DNA of 64,000 bases, taken from assembly GCF_029143285.1 (NCBI RefSeq), contig NZ_JAPDSH010000006.1:65737-129736 (forward strand). Direction: 5' to 3'. Of this stretch, positions 38,990-47,577 are shown piece by piece (position 1 is the first letter of the stretch; every line of letters begins with the position of its first letter). The notes below the pieces were generated by a model that was given only the letters and a program-made list of their open reading frames with translations, had not been told where the DNA came from and searched no databases. This stretch comes from Vagococcus proximus. Its GTDB lineage: Bacteria; Bacillota; Bacilli; Lactobacillales; Vagococcaceae. The translations under genes and the position numbers were made by a program.

Positions 38990-39731
38990 ATTCAGTAAGA
39001 GTAGAATTAGTTGTTTCGACTTCTTTCACGGGCGTGTGTTCTTGTTCATAGACCTTATTCTCAGCATAGGCCTTTAAATTGGCTACATCGTTTAAGGCTT
39101 TGTCTAATTTAGCCTGTGTATCAGAATTGCTTTCTTTTAGTGATGTATTTTCAGTTTCTAATGATTGTTTTTCCATAGTAAGTGAATCAACTTGTGCATG
39201 AGCTAGTTTTGTTTGCTCTTGCTTAGAAATAAGTTCTTTTTCTAATTCATTTATAGTGGTTTCTGCAGCATCAATACGTTCTTGCGCGTCGATAAGAGTT
39301 TGCTTATTATTCTCAGAGTATTGTGTCAGAAGAGCAACGTATTCATTTAGTTTTGCTTGTTTTTCTTGAAGTAAAGCATCTCGTTCGCCTACTTGAGCTT
39401 GAGTAGCTTTCAAATCTTCTTGAAGTACAGCTAAAGTATCAACGTGGTCTTTCATTTCTGAATTTATTGAATTCAGTTCAGCTAAAGCATTTTTGTGGTT
39501 TGCTTTAGCTTTATCTAATTCATCTTTGGTAGAACGTACTTCGTTATTTGCTGAAGCTAGATCACGCTTTTTAATGGTTAATTGGCTATCAAGAGCGTCT
39601 ACTGCTTGATAAATATCATTAATATTATCTTCTCCACCCCAATTGATAACTTGTGATGCAATAACAGCACCGCCTGTTCCTATAACTAAAATTGCCCCTA
39701 ATATTACTAAACTTTTTTTTATCTTCTTCAT
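38988..39731 (-). CDS. membrane-anchored coiled-coil protein, function unknown
   Basis: The 247-residue protein has an N-terminal hydrophobic segment (about residues 8-26) that may be a signal anchor. It is followed by almost 200 residues of continuous coiled coil rich in Ala, Leu, Glu, Lys and Gln, and an acidic, Thr-rich tail. There is no lipobox, sortase motif or enzymatic domain. It probably projects outside the membrane as a dimeric rod; structural roles in the envelope are possible but not shown. The ATG follows AAAGGGAGAG. A 17-bp palindrome lies upstream. Confidence 0.75.
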   Translation of the reverse strand: MKKIKKSLVILGAILVIGTGGAVIASQVINWGGEDNINDIYQAVDALDSQLTIKKRDLASANNEVRSTKDELDKAKANHKNALAELNSINSEMKDHVDTLAVLQEDLKATQAQVGERDALLQEKQAKLNEYVALLTQYSENNKQTLIDAQERIDAAETTINELEKELISKQEQTKLAHAQVDSLTMEKQSLETENTSLKESNSDTQAKLDKALNDVANLKAYAENKVYEQEHTPVKEVETTNSTLTE

Positions 39732-40276
39732 TATTGTCTCTCCCTTTAAATTAACTCTTTTAAAATCATATCAAGTAAACCGTTTACTTTCTATTCACAA
39801 ATTGCATGTAATTGAGTAAAAATTGACCTAATTGAAGTAGGATCTAGCTTATAGAGACTCTTGTTCATTTTTTGGGCTAAAATAGAATCGTGATAGTTGA
39901 AAATAGTGTTAAAATAAGCTACATGTTAATAATTAAACTATCTATAAAAAATGTATGAAAACAGCCGCGGATTACTAGATAATAAAAAAAATTGTGAAAT
40001 GTTTACTGGATTAATAGTGGAATTGTAGAATTAGGTTAAAAATTATTAATCCTAACAAGAAAATGATGGTTTATTATATGAAGTATTATATAATTAACAG
40101 AAAGGGTTAGATGTATCTTTACTGATTAATTTATAAGGGGGAGAGCTTATTTACTGTACGCATTTTTTTGAAGTGTATTTTAATTGGTGGGAGTTTTAAA
40201 TCTACAAATGAATTTTAACGTAACAAAATTAAATAACGAATAAAAATAAACGGAAATCACTTGAGGAGATGGGAAA
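39732..40276. other. 545-bp intergenic region between divergent genes
   Basis: No gene was recognised. The left part holds a palindrome at 39773-39789 near the coiled-coil gene. The right part would form the leader of the ECF operon and contains a TATAAT and several small inverted repeats, for example GGATTAATA (about 40009) with TATTAATCC (about 40047) and ATAAG/CTTAT around GGGGGAGAG (about 40132). I cannot match any known riboswitch, but the length allows one. Confidence 0.5.
39773..39789 (-). promoter_or_regulatory. 17-bp palindrome upstream of the coiled-coil gene
   Basis: AAGTAAAC-C-GTTTACTT is a perfect odd-centred palindrome placed just upstream of a TATGAT -10 candidate for the minus-strand gene. 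It resembles operators of LacI-type regulators only loosely. Confidence 0.5.
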
Positions 40277-40885
40277 ATGTCATTGAATGAAAAGAAAAGC
40301 ATGTGGAGTTTTAAATTAAGTACGGCAGCACTTGTATTAATACCAGCAGCTGTAGGAATTAACTATATCGGTAAAACATTTGCAGGTGTTTTAAAATTAC
40401 CATTGTGGTTAGATTCTATTGGAACAATTTTAGCGAGTATGTTAGCAGGCCCAGTTGTAGGAGCGTTAGTAGGATTAATTAATAATATTATTCATGGGTT
40501 AACGCAATCACCTATTTCATTTGTTTATGCCATTACACAAGTAGGGATTGGTGTGGTAGCAGGTGTCTTAGCAAAAAAAGGGTATATCAAAAACTTAAAA
40601 ACATCAATCATTGCAGGCCTTTTAATTGGTCTAGTCGCAGTTGTAATTTCAACACCTTTAAACATAATTTTTTGGGGTGGGCAAACAGGTAATATTTGGG
40701 GCGATGCTGCTTTTGCTGCTATGCAAGCTAAAGGGCAGGGAGTATGGTTATCGTCACTAGTTGATGAAGTTGTCGTAGATATCCCAGATAAAATTGTAAC
40801 CGTAATTGTCTGTTTCTTAATTTATAAAGGCTTACCTCAAAAATTAACTTTGATGTATGACGATCAAGACATTCAAAGTTTCTAA
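40277..40885 (+). CDS. ECF transporter substrate-binding (S) component
   Basis: The 202-residue membrane protein has about six hydrophobic segments and is of S-component type, with LPLWLDSIGTILASMLAGPVVGALVGLINNI, characteristic of ECF substrate capture proteins. The T component and both ATPases follow directly, so this is a dedicated (group I) ECF transporter and not one that borrows a shared module. The substrate, probably a vitamin, nucleobase or similar micronutrient, cannot be deduced from sequence. The ATG has GAGGAGATGG and is preceded by a long possible leader. Confidence 0.82.
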   Translation: MSLNEKKSMWSFKLSTAALVLIPAAVGINYIGKTFAGVLKLPLWLDSIGTILASMLAGPVVGALVGLINNIIHGLTQSPISFVYAITQVGIGVVAGVLAKKGYIKNLKTSIIAGLLIGLVAVVISTPLNIIFWGGQTGNIWGDAAFAAMQAKGQGVWLSSLVDEVVVDIPDKIVTVIVCFLIYKGLPQKLTLMYDDQDIQSF

Positions 40886-40901
40886 TTCATAAGGAGAAAG
40901 T

Positions 40902-41678
40902 ATGAATTCATTAAGTTTATATCATGATAATGATAACTATATTTATAAGATTGATCCAATTACTAAGATTATTTTTGTCATAAGCATTATTGCAGTGACC
41001 TATCTTATTCCAACTATTACAGGGAGCCTGATAACATTATTAAGTTGTGTTGTGGTGTTATTACTTGCAAAAGTGTTAAGGAAAACAGTTCCGCTACTTA
41101 GTGTGAGTGCCTTAGTTTTAGTCTCGATTGCGTTGATACAGGGCTTATTTTATGGTGGAAACAAGACACCTCTATTAGAGATGGGACCAGTTGTTTTTTA
41201 CAAAGAAGGAACGTTATATGCGACGTTACTTTGTTTACGTATTCTTGTTATTATTTTAGCTTTTTCAGTTTTAATCTTAACAACAAAACCTTCCGATTTA
41301 GTTGAGTCATTGGTTAAAAAAGGATTATCGCCTAAAATTGGCTATGTTTTATTATCTGTTTTACAAATCATTCCCCAAATGAGTGCAACGATGGCGACGA
41401 TTACTGATGCACAGCGCTCACGCGGTATGGAAACAGAGGGAAGTTTAATGACGAGAATGAAGGCTTTTATCCCCTTAATGGGACCTGTTGTGATGAGTTC
41501 ATTGACTAATACAAGAGAGCGCTCAATGGCGTTAGAAGTAAGAGCATTTAACTCAACTAAAGAACGGACATATATCAATGAGCCTGTTTTTCATAAAAGT
41601 AGCTTATTCATTCGTATCGTCATCATTTTAGTGCTAATAGCTGTTAGTGTTTGGAGGTTTTTCCTATGGAGAGGATAG
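40902..41678 (+). CDS. ECF transporter transmembrane (T) component
   Basis: The 258-residue EcfT-like protein has four to five N-terminal membrane helices and a cytoplasmic coupling domain. The coupling helix signature A-Q-R-S-R-G near residue 170 and the second motif ERSMALEVRAF near residue 205 contact the two ATPases. It lies 16 bases after the S component, and the next gene begins inside its 3' end (13-base overlap), so the operon is tightly coupled. Confidence 0.88.
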   Translation: MNSLSLYHDNDNYIYKIDPITKIIFVISIIAVTYLIPTITGSLITLLSCVVVLLLAKVLRKTVPLLSVSALVLVSIALIQGLFYGGNKTPLLEMGPVVFYKEGTLYATLLCLRILVIILAFSVLILTTKPSDLVESLVKKGLSPKIGYVLLSVLQIIPQMSATMATITDAQRSRGMETEGSLMTRMKAFIPLMGPVVMSSLTNTRERSMALEVRAFNSTKERTYINEPVFHKSSLFIRIVIILVLIAVSVWRFFLWRG

Positions 41679-42505
41679 AAGTAGAAAAATTAAAATACCG
41701 TTATCCTTTAACTGAAACCAATGCGTTAGATGACGTAAGCTTTACTATTTCTGAAGGGGAATTTATTGGGATTGTAGGAGAAAATAATGCTGGTAAATCA
41801 ACCTTATGTCAGGCATTGGTGGGACTTGTTCCTCATTTTTATAAAGGATTATATGACGGTAAAGTTATGGTTTGTGGGAAAAACGTTAGAGAATCATCTG
41901 TTAGTGAACTATCAGAAAATGTTGGTTTAGCCTTTCAAAATCCTTTTACTCAAGTCACAGGAGCGAAGGTGACAGTATATGAGGAAGTGGCTTTTGGTCT
42001 TGAAAATTTAGGGATTCCAAGAGATGAGATGGAAAAAAGAGTAACAGAAGCGTTAGAATTACTTGGTATTTCAGAATACCGTGATCGTAATCCTTTTGAC
42101 TTATCAGGTGGCCAAATGCAGCGTGTAGCCTTAGCAGGAGTTATCGCAATGAAACCAGATGTTATTATTTTAGATGAACCCACTTCACAATTAGATCCAA
42201 AAGGTTCTGAGGAAGTGTTCCAAGCCGTTCAACAGTTAAGTGAAAAAGGCATGACAATCATTATGGTTGAGCATAAGATGGAAAAAATAGCGGCTTATTC
42301 GGATAGAGTAATGTTGCTATCTAATGGGAAAGTGGTTGATTTTGCTACACCACATGAGATTTTTTCTAGAGAGGATATTCATGATTACGGTGTTATCGAA
42401 CCTGTCTATACACAAGTAGCCAAAGGGTTGGGTCTTATACTGGAGAATGGATTATATCCTGTTACGGTAACGGAATTGAGTCAATTAATGAAGGGAGAAA
42501 GATAA
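41666..42505 (+). CDS. ECF transporter ATP-binding protein, first copy
   Basis: This is a 279-residue ABC ATPase with Walker A GENNAGKST near residue 38, signature LSGGQMQRVALAG near 148, and Walker B VIILDEPTS. The C-terminal extension is typical of EcfA subunits. The ATG at 41666 is chosen because GGAGG at 41653-41657 is well spaced. It overlaps the T gene by 13 bases and touches the second ATPase gene without a gap. It drives the dedicated ECF transporter together with the following subunit. Confidence 0.9.
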   Translation: MERIEVEKLKYRYPLTETNALDDVSFTISEGEFIGIVGENNAGKSTLCQALVGLVPHFYKGLYDGKVMVCGKNVRESSVSELSENVGLAFQNPFTQVTGAKVTVYEEVAFGLENLGIPRDEMEKRVTEALELLGISEYRDRNPFDLSGGQMQRVALAGVIAMKPDVIILDEPTSQLDPKGSEEVFQAVQQLSEKGMTIIMVEHKMEKIAAYSDRVMLLSNGKVVDFATPHEIFSREDIHDYGVIEPVYTQVAKGLGLILENGLYPVTVTELSQLMKGER

Positions 42506-43306
42506 ATGTTAGCCATTAAGAATGTTACGTTTTCTTACACACCAGATGTACCTGTGTTACATGATATCTCTCTGACATTTGACTCAAGAACAACGGCTAT
42601 CATTGGTCAAAATGGGACAGGAAAAACCACTCTTGTAAAATTAATTAAAGGGCTACTGACCTGCCAAGAAGGGTCAATCGAGATTGAAGGAAAAGAGATT
42701 AAAGATTTAAAAGTTTCTGAAATAGCAAAAGATATTGGCTTGGTTTTTCAAAATCCTAACGATCAAATCTTTAAAAATAAAGTTCGTGATGAAATCGAGT
42801 TTGGACCACTTAATATTGGGAAGAGTAAAGAGGAAACGACCAAGTTAGCTAATGATGCAATGGCGTTACTAGGTATCGCTGAATTAGCTGATAAAAATCC
42901 ATATGATTTGGGATTGTCAGAGAGAAAATTGATAAGCATTGCCTCAATCTTAGCCATGGATACAAAAGTCATCATTTTAGATGAGCCAACCATTGCCCAA
43001 GATTACAAAGGCAAGCAACTTATAAAAAACGTGATTAAGAAGTTGCAAGCAGAGGGGAAATTAGTTATCGCAATTCTTCACGATATGGATTTTGTTGCAG
43101 AAACCTTTGACCGTGCCGTCGTAATGAAAAAAGGCCGAATCTTACTAGATGATCGTGTAAAAATAGTCTTCAGTCAGGCTGAGACTCTAGAAGAGGCTTA
43201 TTTAGAAGCGCCAAGCATCGTAAAATTATCACAGGAATTAGGCGAAGAAGACATTTATCTTACCGTGGAAGAATTTTTAAAGAGTAAAGGAAAGACTGCT
43301 TATTAG
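42506..43306 (+). CDS. ECF transporter ATP-binding protein, second copy
   Basis: This 266-residue ABC ATPase pairs with the previous one. Walker A is GQNGTGKTT near residue 35 and Walker B is VIILDEPT near 158. The signature is degenerate, LGLSERKLISIAS instead of LSGGQ, so one of the two ATP sites of the heterodimer is probably weakened, a common asymmetry in ECF ATPases. The ribosome site GGGAGAAAG lies at the end of the preceding gene. Confidence 0.88.
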   Translation: MLAIKNVTFSYTPDVPVLHDISLTFDSRTTAIIGQNGTGKTTLVKLIKGLLTCQEGSIEIEGKEIKDLKVSEIAKDIGLVFQNPNDQIFKNKVRDEIEFGPLNIGKSKEETTKLANDAMALLGIAELADKNPYDLGLSERKLISIASILAMDTKVIILDEPTIAQDYKGKQLIKNVIKKLQAEGKLVIAILHDMDFVAETFDRAVVMKKGRILLDDRVKIVFSQAETLEEAYLEAPSIVKLSQELGEEDIYLTVEEFLKSKGKTAY

Positions 43307-43321
43307 TAAGTAGTCTTTTTT
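43290..43321 (+). terminator. Terminator of the ECF operon
   Basis: AAAGACTGCTTA and TAAGTAGTCTTT (one wobble) are followed by T residues. The left arm lies in the last codons of the second ATPase gene. Confidence 0.85.
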
Positions 43322-43387
43322 GTCTGTTAGTATTTCTCTAAAAGGTGTATACTGACACTAAAATTAAAAGTGTAAAGGAACAGATGA

Positions 43388-44746
43388 ATGACTATTAAAA
43401 AACGTTTTAGAGAACTAGATACCGTAAAAAAAATAACAATTGGTTTTATCCTGTTAATCCTATTAGGAGCCTGTTTATTAGCACTCCCGTTTACTACAAG
43501 AGCGGGGAATGAAACGACATTTTTAGATGCCTTGTTTATCGCCACATCTGCTGTGTGTGTAACGGGGTTGGCTACGGTATCGGTAGCCGACCAATTTAAT
43601 ACATTGGGACAATTTATCATTATGTGTTTAATTGAGATTGGTGGGTTAGGATTTATGTCGGTGGGAGTCATGTTAGCCATCGCTCTTAGAAAAAAACTAT
43701 CTTTCAAATCAAGAATGGTGCTAAGAGACAGTTTAAATGTCGATTCTTTTTCTGGATTAGTTAGTTTAATGCTTTTTGTTTTGAAATCAGCTCTTATTAT
43801 TCAAGGAATTGGAGCTGTCCTTTTTTCATTTAAATGGATTCCTGAATATGGGTGGCTGAAAGGGAGTTTCTATAGTGTCTTTCACTCGGTTTCTGCATTT
43901 TGTAATGCCGGTTTTGATTTATTTGGTGACAGTTTGATGAGTTATCAAGAGTCGCCTTATATTTTAGTAGTGTTTAGTTTCTTGATTATTTCTGGAGGTT
44001 TAGGCTTTTTAGTATGGTCTGATATTCTAAGTTTTTCAAAACGACGAAAGTTAACGATTCATACAAAGCTATCGTTAATCATTACAGGGGCTCTTTTAAT
44101 TTTAGGCACAGTCTTTTTTTATTTAACAGATTTTTCAAATGGTGCCTTAGCGTTTAACACGGGTAGTAGATTTAATCAGTTTATCAATTATATCTTCTTA
44201 AGTGTGACGCCTCGTACAGCTGGCTTTGCGACAATAGATTACGGAACGTTGAGCTATGCTGGCTTATTTGTCACAATTTTTCTAATGTTTATTGGTGGCA
44301 CATCGGGTTCAACTGCCGGTGGGATTAAAACAACAACATTCGGTGTGTTGATTTTAGTTGTTAGAAGCATTTTAAGAGGACGTAAAGATGTAGAATTTCA
44401 GGAGAGACGTATTTCAGAGCAAGTGGTAAGAAAAGCTTTTGTTATTTTCTTTATTGGTATTAGTTTAATCGCTGTCACAAGTTTTATTCTACTATTAACC
44501 GAAACGATACCTGTAGACAAAGGGATGGATTACATTATTTTTGAAGTAGTATCGGCTTTAGCTACAGTAGGTTTAAGCGGTGGTTTAACGGCTGAACTGA
44601 CAACTATAGGTAAAATTGTCATGATAATTTTAATGTTTATTGGAAGAGTAGGTATCTACACCGTGTTATTTACTCTTGTGAGAAAAGAAGATAAGAACAC
44701 AACGGGTAAAGTTAAATATCCTCAAGAAAGTATATTAATTGGTTAG
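43388..44746 (+). CDS. ktrB: KtrB/TrkH-type potassium uptake channel subunit
   Basis: The 452-residue membrane protein contains four M-P-M repeats. The selectivity filters are seen as SAVCVTGLAT, SAFCNAGFD, TPRTAGFA and SALATVGLSGG, each centred on the conserved glycine that lines the potassium pore. The length fits KtrB more than the longer TrkH. KtrB normally works with the cytoplasmic nucleotide-gated ring KtrA, which is not in this window. The ATG at 43388 is chosen because a nearby upstream ATG opens a frame that closes after four codons. A small membrane protein gene follows 15 bases later. Confidence 0.92.
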   Translation: MTIKKRFRELDTVKKITIGFILLILLGACLLALPFTTRAGNETTFLDALFIATSAVCVTGLATVSVADQFNTLGQFIIMCLIEIGGLGFMSVGVMLAIALRKKLSFKSRMVLRDSLNVDSFSGLVSLMLFVLKSALIIQGIGAVLFSFKWIPEYGWLKGSFYSVFHSVSAFCNAGFDLFGDSLMSYQESPYILVVFSFLIISGGLGFLVWSDILSFSKRRKLTIHTKLSLIITGALLILGTVFFYLTDFSNGALAFNTGSRFNQFINYIFLSVTPRTAGFATIDYGTLSYAGLFVTIFLMFIGGTSGSTAGGIKTTTFGVLILVVRSILRGRKDVEFQERRISEQVVRKAFVIFFIGISLIAVTSFILLLTETIPVDKGMDYIIFEVVSALATVGLSGGLTAELTTIGKIVMIILMFIGRVGIYTVLFTLVRKEDKNTTGKVKYPQESILIG

Positions 44747-44761
44747 GGGGAGGGGGATAAA

Positions 44762-44944
44762 GTGAAATTAATGATACCAGTAAGTCTAGTTGTACTTGCA
44801 TTAATACTGCTAAGCATTGTGACCTTATCCTTTAAGTCATACCGAGACTATTTTAAGAAAAGAAAAGCAAAACATTCGATAGTAAAAGCGTTAGTCTTAA
44901 CCGTAATGGAGGCGTTAATAGACTTTATAATATTAGTTTTCTAA
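44762..44944 (+). CDS. 60-residue membrane protein in the ktrB operon
   Basis: I do not recognise this protein. It has two hydrophobic segments (about residues 3-23 and 42-59) joined by a very basic stretch with KSYRDYFKKRKAKH. The GTG start is preceded by an unusually strong GGGGGAGGGGG purine tract. Only 15 bases separate it from ktrB, and a shared terminator follows, so it is co-transcribed and may be a KtrB accessory peptide; this is inference. Confidence 0.6.
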   Translation: MKLMIPVSLVVLALILLSIVTLSFKSYRDYFKKRKAKHSIVKALVLTVMEALIDFIILVF

Positions 44945-44975
44945 AAGCATTCGGCCCGGAATGCTTTTTCTTTTT
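44943..44975 (+). terminator. Terminator of the ktrB operon
   Basis: AAAAGCATTC and GAATGCTTTT around GGCCCG are followed by T residues. Confidence 0.85.
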
Positions 44976-45002
44976 GACAACAGATAGTAAGATTGGTATT
45001 GT
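44974..45002 (+). promoter_or_regulatory. Promoter of the two-component system
   Basis: A perfect TTGACA (44974-44979) and TATTGT (44997-45002) are separated by 17 bases, immediately after the ktrB terminator. Confidence 0.7.
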
Positions 45003-45029
45003 TTAAGTGTTTTTAAGATGTTGACAAAA

Positions 45030-45044
45030 ATGAAATCGTTTTCT
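45030..45044 (+). promoter_or_regulatory. Candidate CcpA cre site
   Basis: ATGAAATCGTTTTCT fits the degenerate cre consensus WTGNAANCGNWNNCW at every defined position. It lies about 20-35 bases downstream of the predicted start of the two-component operon, where CcpA binding would block transcription while glucose is present. Confidence 0.65.
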
Positions 45045-45062
45045 TTGGGAGGTTTTTAAAAC

Positions 45063-46715
45063 ATGACATTTCAAAAGAAATTGAAAAAGGAAATGTTTAT
45101 TTATAGCGTAATATTGATTATTTTATCTACTATAGGTTTAGGAATCGGACTTTATTATTATGATTTAACAACGTCTAGAAAATTATTATCTAGACAAGAA
45201 ACAGAGATTTCAGATGTATTTTCTTCATTAGAAACTGATTTTAATCGCTTATATGATGGGAATAAAGAGCTATATAAAAATTATTTATCAAATAAGATAG
45301 AGGAAGCAGCGATTTATTATCAATTTTCAGTATTTCAGAGTCATCAGGCCATGAAAAGTGATTTAATTTTATTAACATCAAACAATGACTTAGCATTTAC
45401 AACGTCGAGTAAGTTTTTAGACGACCCACGATTAAGTTACTATTTGAGTCTAGTTCTTACGGAATCAAAAAAACCGGAGGACTTGCGATTTAAAACATTT
45501 ACTGATGGGGAACGAAATCGTTATTTGTTATTGATAAAACAGTTGGCAAATAAAGGATTCGTTGTAGAAATGATAGATCAAAGAGAGCTAGAAAATAAGC
45601 TGAACCGTGTTGGAGCGAACTATATTATTTATGATGATTTTGATAATGTATTAGCATCTTCGTCTACACAATTTATTGAATCAAGTTTAAAGAAGGTTAA
45701 AGCTCATTTCTTAGCCGAACATTTTGAGTATCAAGGGAATCAATATAGTTCTCATAAATTAGCCTTATCTAAAGGGATGAATGTTGTAACCTTTACTGAG
45801 CATGAACCTTTAGGGTTAATCGTACAACGAGTTTTTTACTATATGGCACCACTATTTGGCATAATGATGTTATTCGCAATTTATTTTGTCAAACGATTTT
45901 CTCAAAATAATTCTGAATCGGTATACAAATTAAAAACAGAGATGGAAAAAGTGATGAACGATTCTACACATCGTATTGAAATAGAGGGAAAGGATGAGTT
46001 TTATGATATTGCGGATGCAATTAATAAAATGCTTGTACGGTTAAACAATTCATACGATCAAAATATACGATTAGCTAACGAAAATTTGATTTTTGAACGA
46101 AAAAAACTAGAGGCACAATTTAATCCTCATTTTTTATATAATACTCTTGAGGTTATTAGAAGTAGCTGTTTTTATGATACAGCTTTAACAAATCGACTTA
46201 TTTTATTGTTAAATGATATTCTGAGGTACAGTATTGATGAAACGATTACGACGCCTTCGTTGAGAGATGATTTGACGTATATAAAAAAATACTTGGAGAT
46301 TGCAGCTATTAGATTTGATGATTTTTCATATAGTGTCAGGTGTAGTCCGGTATGTGAAGAGGTAATGATTCCAAAATTATTGATATTACCTTTAATTGAA
46401 AATAGTTTGAAATATGGGTTTAGAGATAAATCTCAATTAGCAGTCATTATTGATATTAAAGCTTTAACGGATAAAAAAATACAGATAACTTATATGGATG
46501 ATGGTGAGATTATGAGTCCAGAAGATATCGAATCGTTGTTATCTCAGTTAGTTAACCCTAATCCTAATCAAAATCACCATGGCTTAATGAATTGTAAAAG
46601 ACGATTAGAATTAATGTATCCAGGTAGTACATTCACCATTTACCGTGCAGATGTGCAAACAGTGGTGGAAATGATTATTGAAACAGGGGGTGGCGAGTCA
46701 TGTATAAGGTTCTAG
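45063..46715 (+). CDS. sensor histidine kinase, YesM/LytS type
   Basis: The 550-residue kinase has two membrane segments (about residues 12-32 and 258-278) enclosing an extracellular sensor of about 225 residues, then a HAMP-like linker. The His-kinase domain has the phospho-acceptor H356 in QFNPHFLYNTLE, and an ATPase domain with PLIENSLKYGF (N box) and HHGLMNCKRRLEL. This family typically senses sugars or related nutrients through a partner binding protein. The start follows GGGAGG. It overlaps the response regulator by 16 bases. Confidence 0.92.
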   Translation: MTFQKKLKKEMFIYSVILIILSTIGLGIGLYYYDLTTSRKLLSRQETEISDVFSSLETDFNRLYDGNKELYKNYLSNKIEEAAIYYQFSVFQSHQAMKSDLILLTSNNDLAFTTSSKFLDDPRLSYYLSLVLTESKKPEDLRFKTFTDGERNRYLLLIKQLANKGFVVEMIDQRELENKLNRVGANYIIYDDFDNVLASSSTQFIESSLKKVKAHFLAEHFEYQGNQYSSHKLALSKGMNVVTFTEHEPLGLIVQRVFYYMAPLFGIMMLFAIYFVKRFSQNNSESVYKLKTEMEKVMNDSTHRIEIEGKDEFYDIADAINKMLVRLNNSYDQNIRLANENLIFERKKLEAQFNPHFLYNTLEVIRSSCFYDTALTNRLILLLNDILRYSIDETITTPSLRDDLTYIKKYLEIAAIRFDDFSYSVRCSPVCEEVMIPKLLILPLIENSLKYGFRDKSQLAVIIDIKALTDKKIQITYMDDGEIMSPEDIESLLSQLVNPNPNQNHHGLMNCKRRLELMYPGSTFTIYRADVQTVVEMIIETGGGESCIRF

Positions 46716-47467
46716 TAGTCGAAGATGAAAAGATTATACGCAAAGGAATTGTCTATGGATTTGATTATGCGAAATATAATTGTTTGGTCGTAGGTGAAGC
46801 GTCTAATGGGCAAATTGGTATTGAAATGATTAGAGAATTGAATCCGGATATTGTAATCAGTGACATAAATATGCCTGTGAAAAATGCATTTGATATGTTA
46901 GAGGAAACGCAAGATATGGTTTATAGTACTATCATTATTTCAGGTGTTAACGAGTTTAAAATGGCTCAGCAAGCAATCAAGTTTGGGGTAACAGAATTTT
47001 TATTAAAGCCTCTTGATATGGATAAGTTGGCTCTCTCTATAAAAAAAGCAATCGAACATAAAGAAATGCAGAGTCTTTATCACGAACAACTGTCTGCTAA
47101 AAATTGTGCGCTTTCGAAAGAGGTATTGGTTTTTCAAAAACAAGAGATGACAGATGAGCTGGTGTTAGAGATGATTCATTATATTGAGACACACTATGGT
47201 GAAAAAATAACTTTGGAGGAGTTAGAACACGAGTTAAATTATAGTAAGTCAGTCTTACAGGCACGATTTAAGAAAGCAACACACTATACCTTTAATGAGT
47301 TTATGAACCGTTATCGTATTCAAAAAGCAGTTGAAATGATAAAAAACAAGCATAAAGTCTATGAAATTGCGTCAGCGTGTGGATTTAAGGAATATAAGTA
47401 TTTTAATAAAGTTTTTAATAAGTACACAGGCATGTGCGTATCAGATTTTGCTTCCTTAGTTGAATAA
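46700..47467 (+). CDS. response regulator with AraC-type DNA-binding domain
   Basis: The 255-residue protein has an N-terminal receiver domain with acidic pocket E8-D9 and phospho-acceptor D55 (ISDINMP), and the conserved lysine in EFLLKPLD. The C-terminal AraC/XylS helix-turn-helix pair covers about residues 155-255, with CGFKEYKYFNKVFNKYTG as its second half. The GGGGGTGG ribosome site lies inside the kinase gene. It most likely activates the ABC transporter genes directly downstream, whose promoter has a weak -35 region. Confidence 0.92.
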   Translation: MYKVLVVEDEKIIRKGIVYGFDYAKYNCLVVGEASNGQIGIEMIRELNPDIVISDINMPVKNAFDMLEETQDMVYSTIIISGVNEFKMAQQAIKFGVTEFLLKPLDMDKLALSIKKAIEHKEMQSLYHEQLSAKNCALSKEVLVFQKQEMTDELVLEMIHYIETHYGEKITLEELEHELNYSKSVLQARFKKATHYTFNEFMNRYRIQKAVEMIKNKHKVYEIASACGFKEYKYFNKVFNKYTGMCVSDFASLVE

Positions 47468-47481
47468 GGAAGCATTTTTTT
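47450..47481 (+). terminator. Terminator overlapping the response regulator stop
   Basis: GCTTCCTTA and TAAGGAAGC flank GTTGAA and are followed by seven T. It separates the two-component unit from the ABC transporter unit. Confidence 0.82.
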
Positions 47482-47577
47482 GCGATTATTTTTACCGAAA
47501 TCAAATTATTTTTGGATAGTCTTAACGATAGTATGCGCTTACAATTAGGGTATCAATTAAAGAAAAGGGGTATTGTA

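Noticed and set aside
45021-45026. Second TTGACA as an alternative promoter of the two-component system
   Set aside because: No acceptable -10 box lies 16-18 bases downstream; the earlier TTGACA/TATTGT pair is better.
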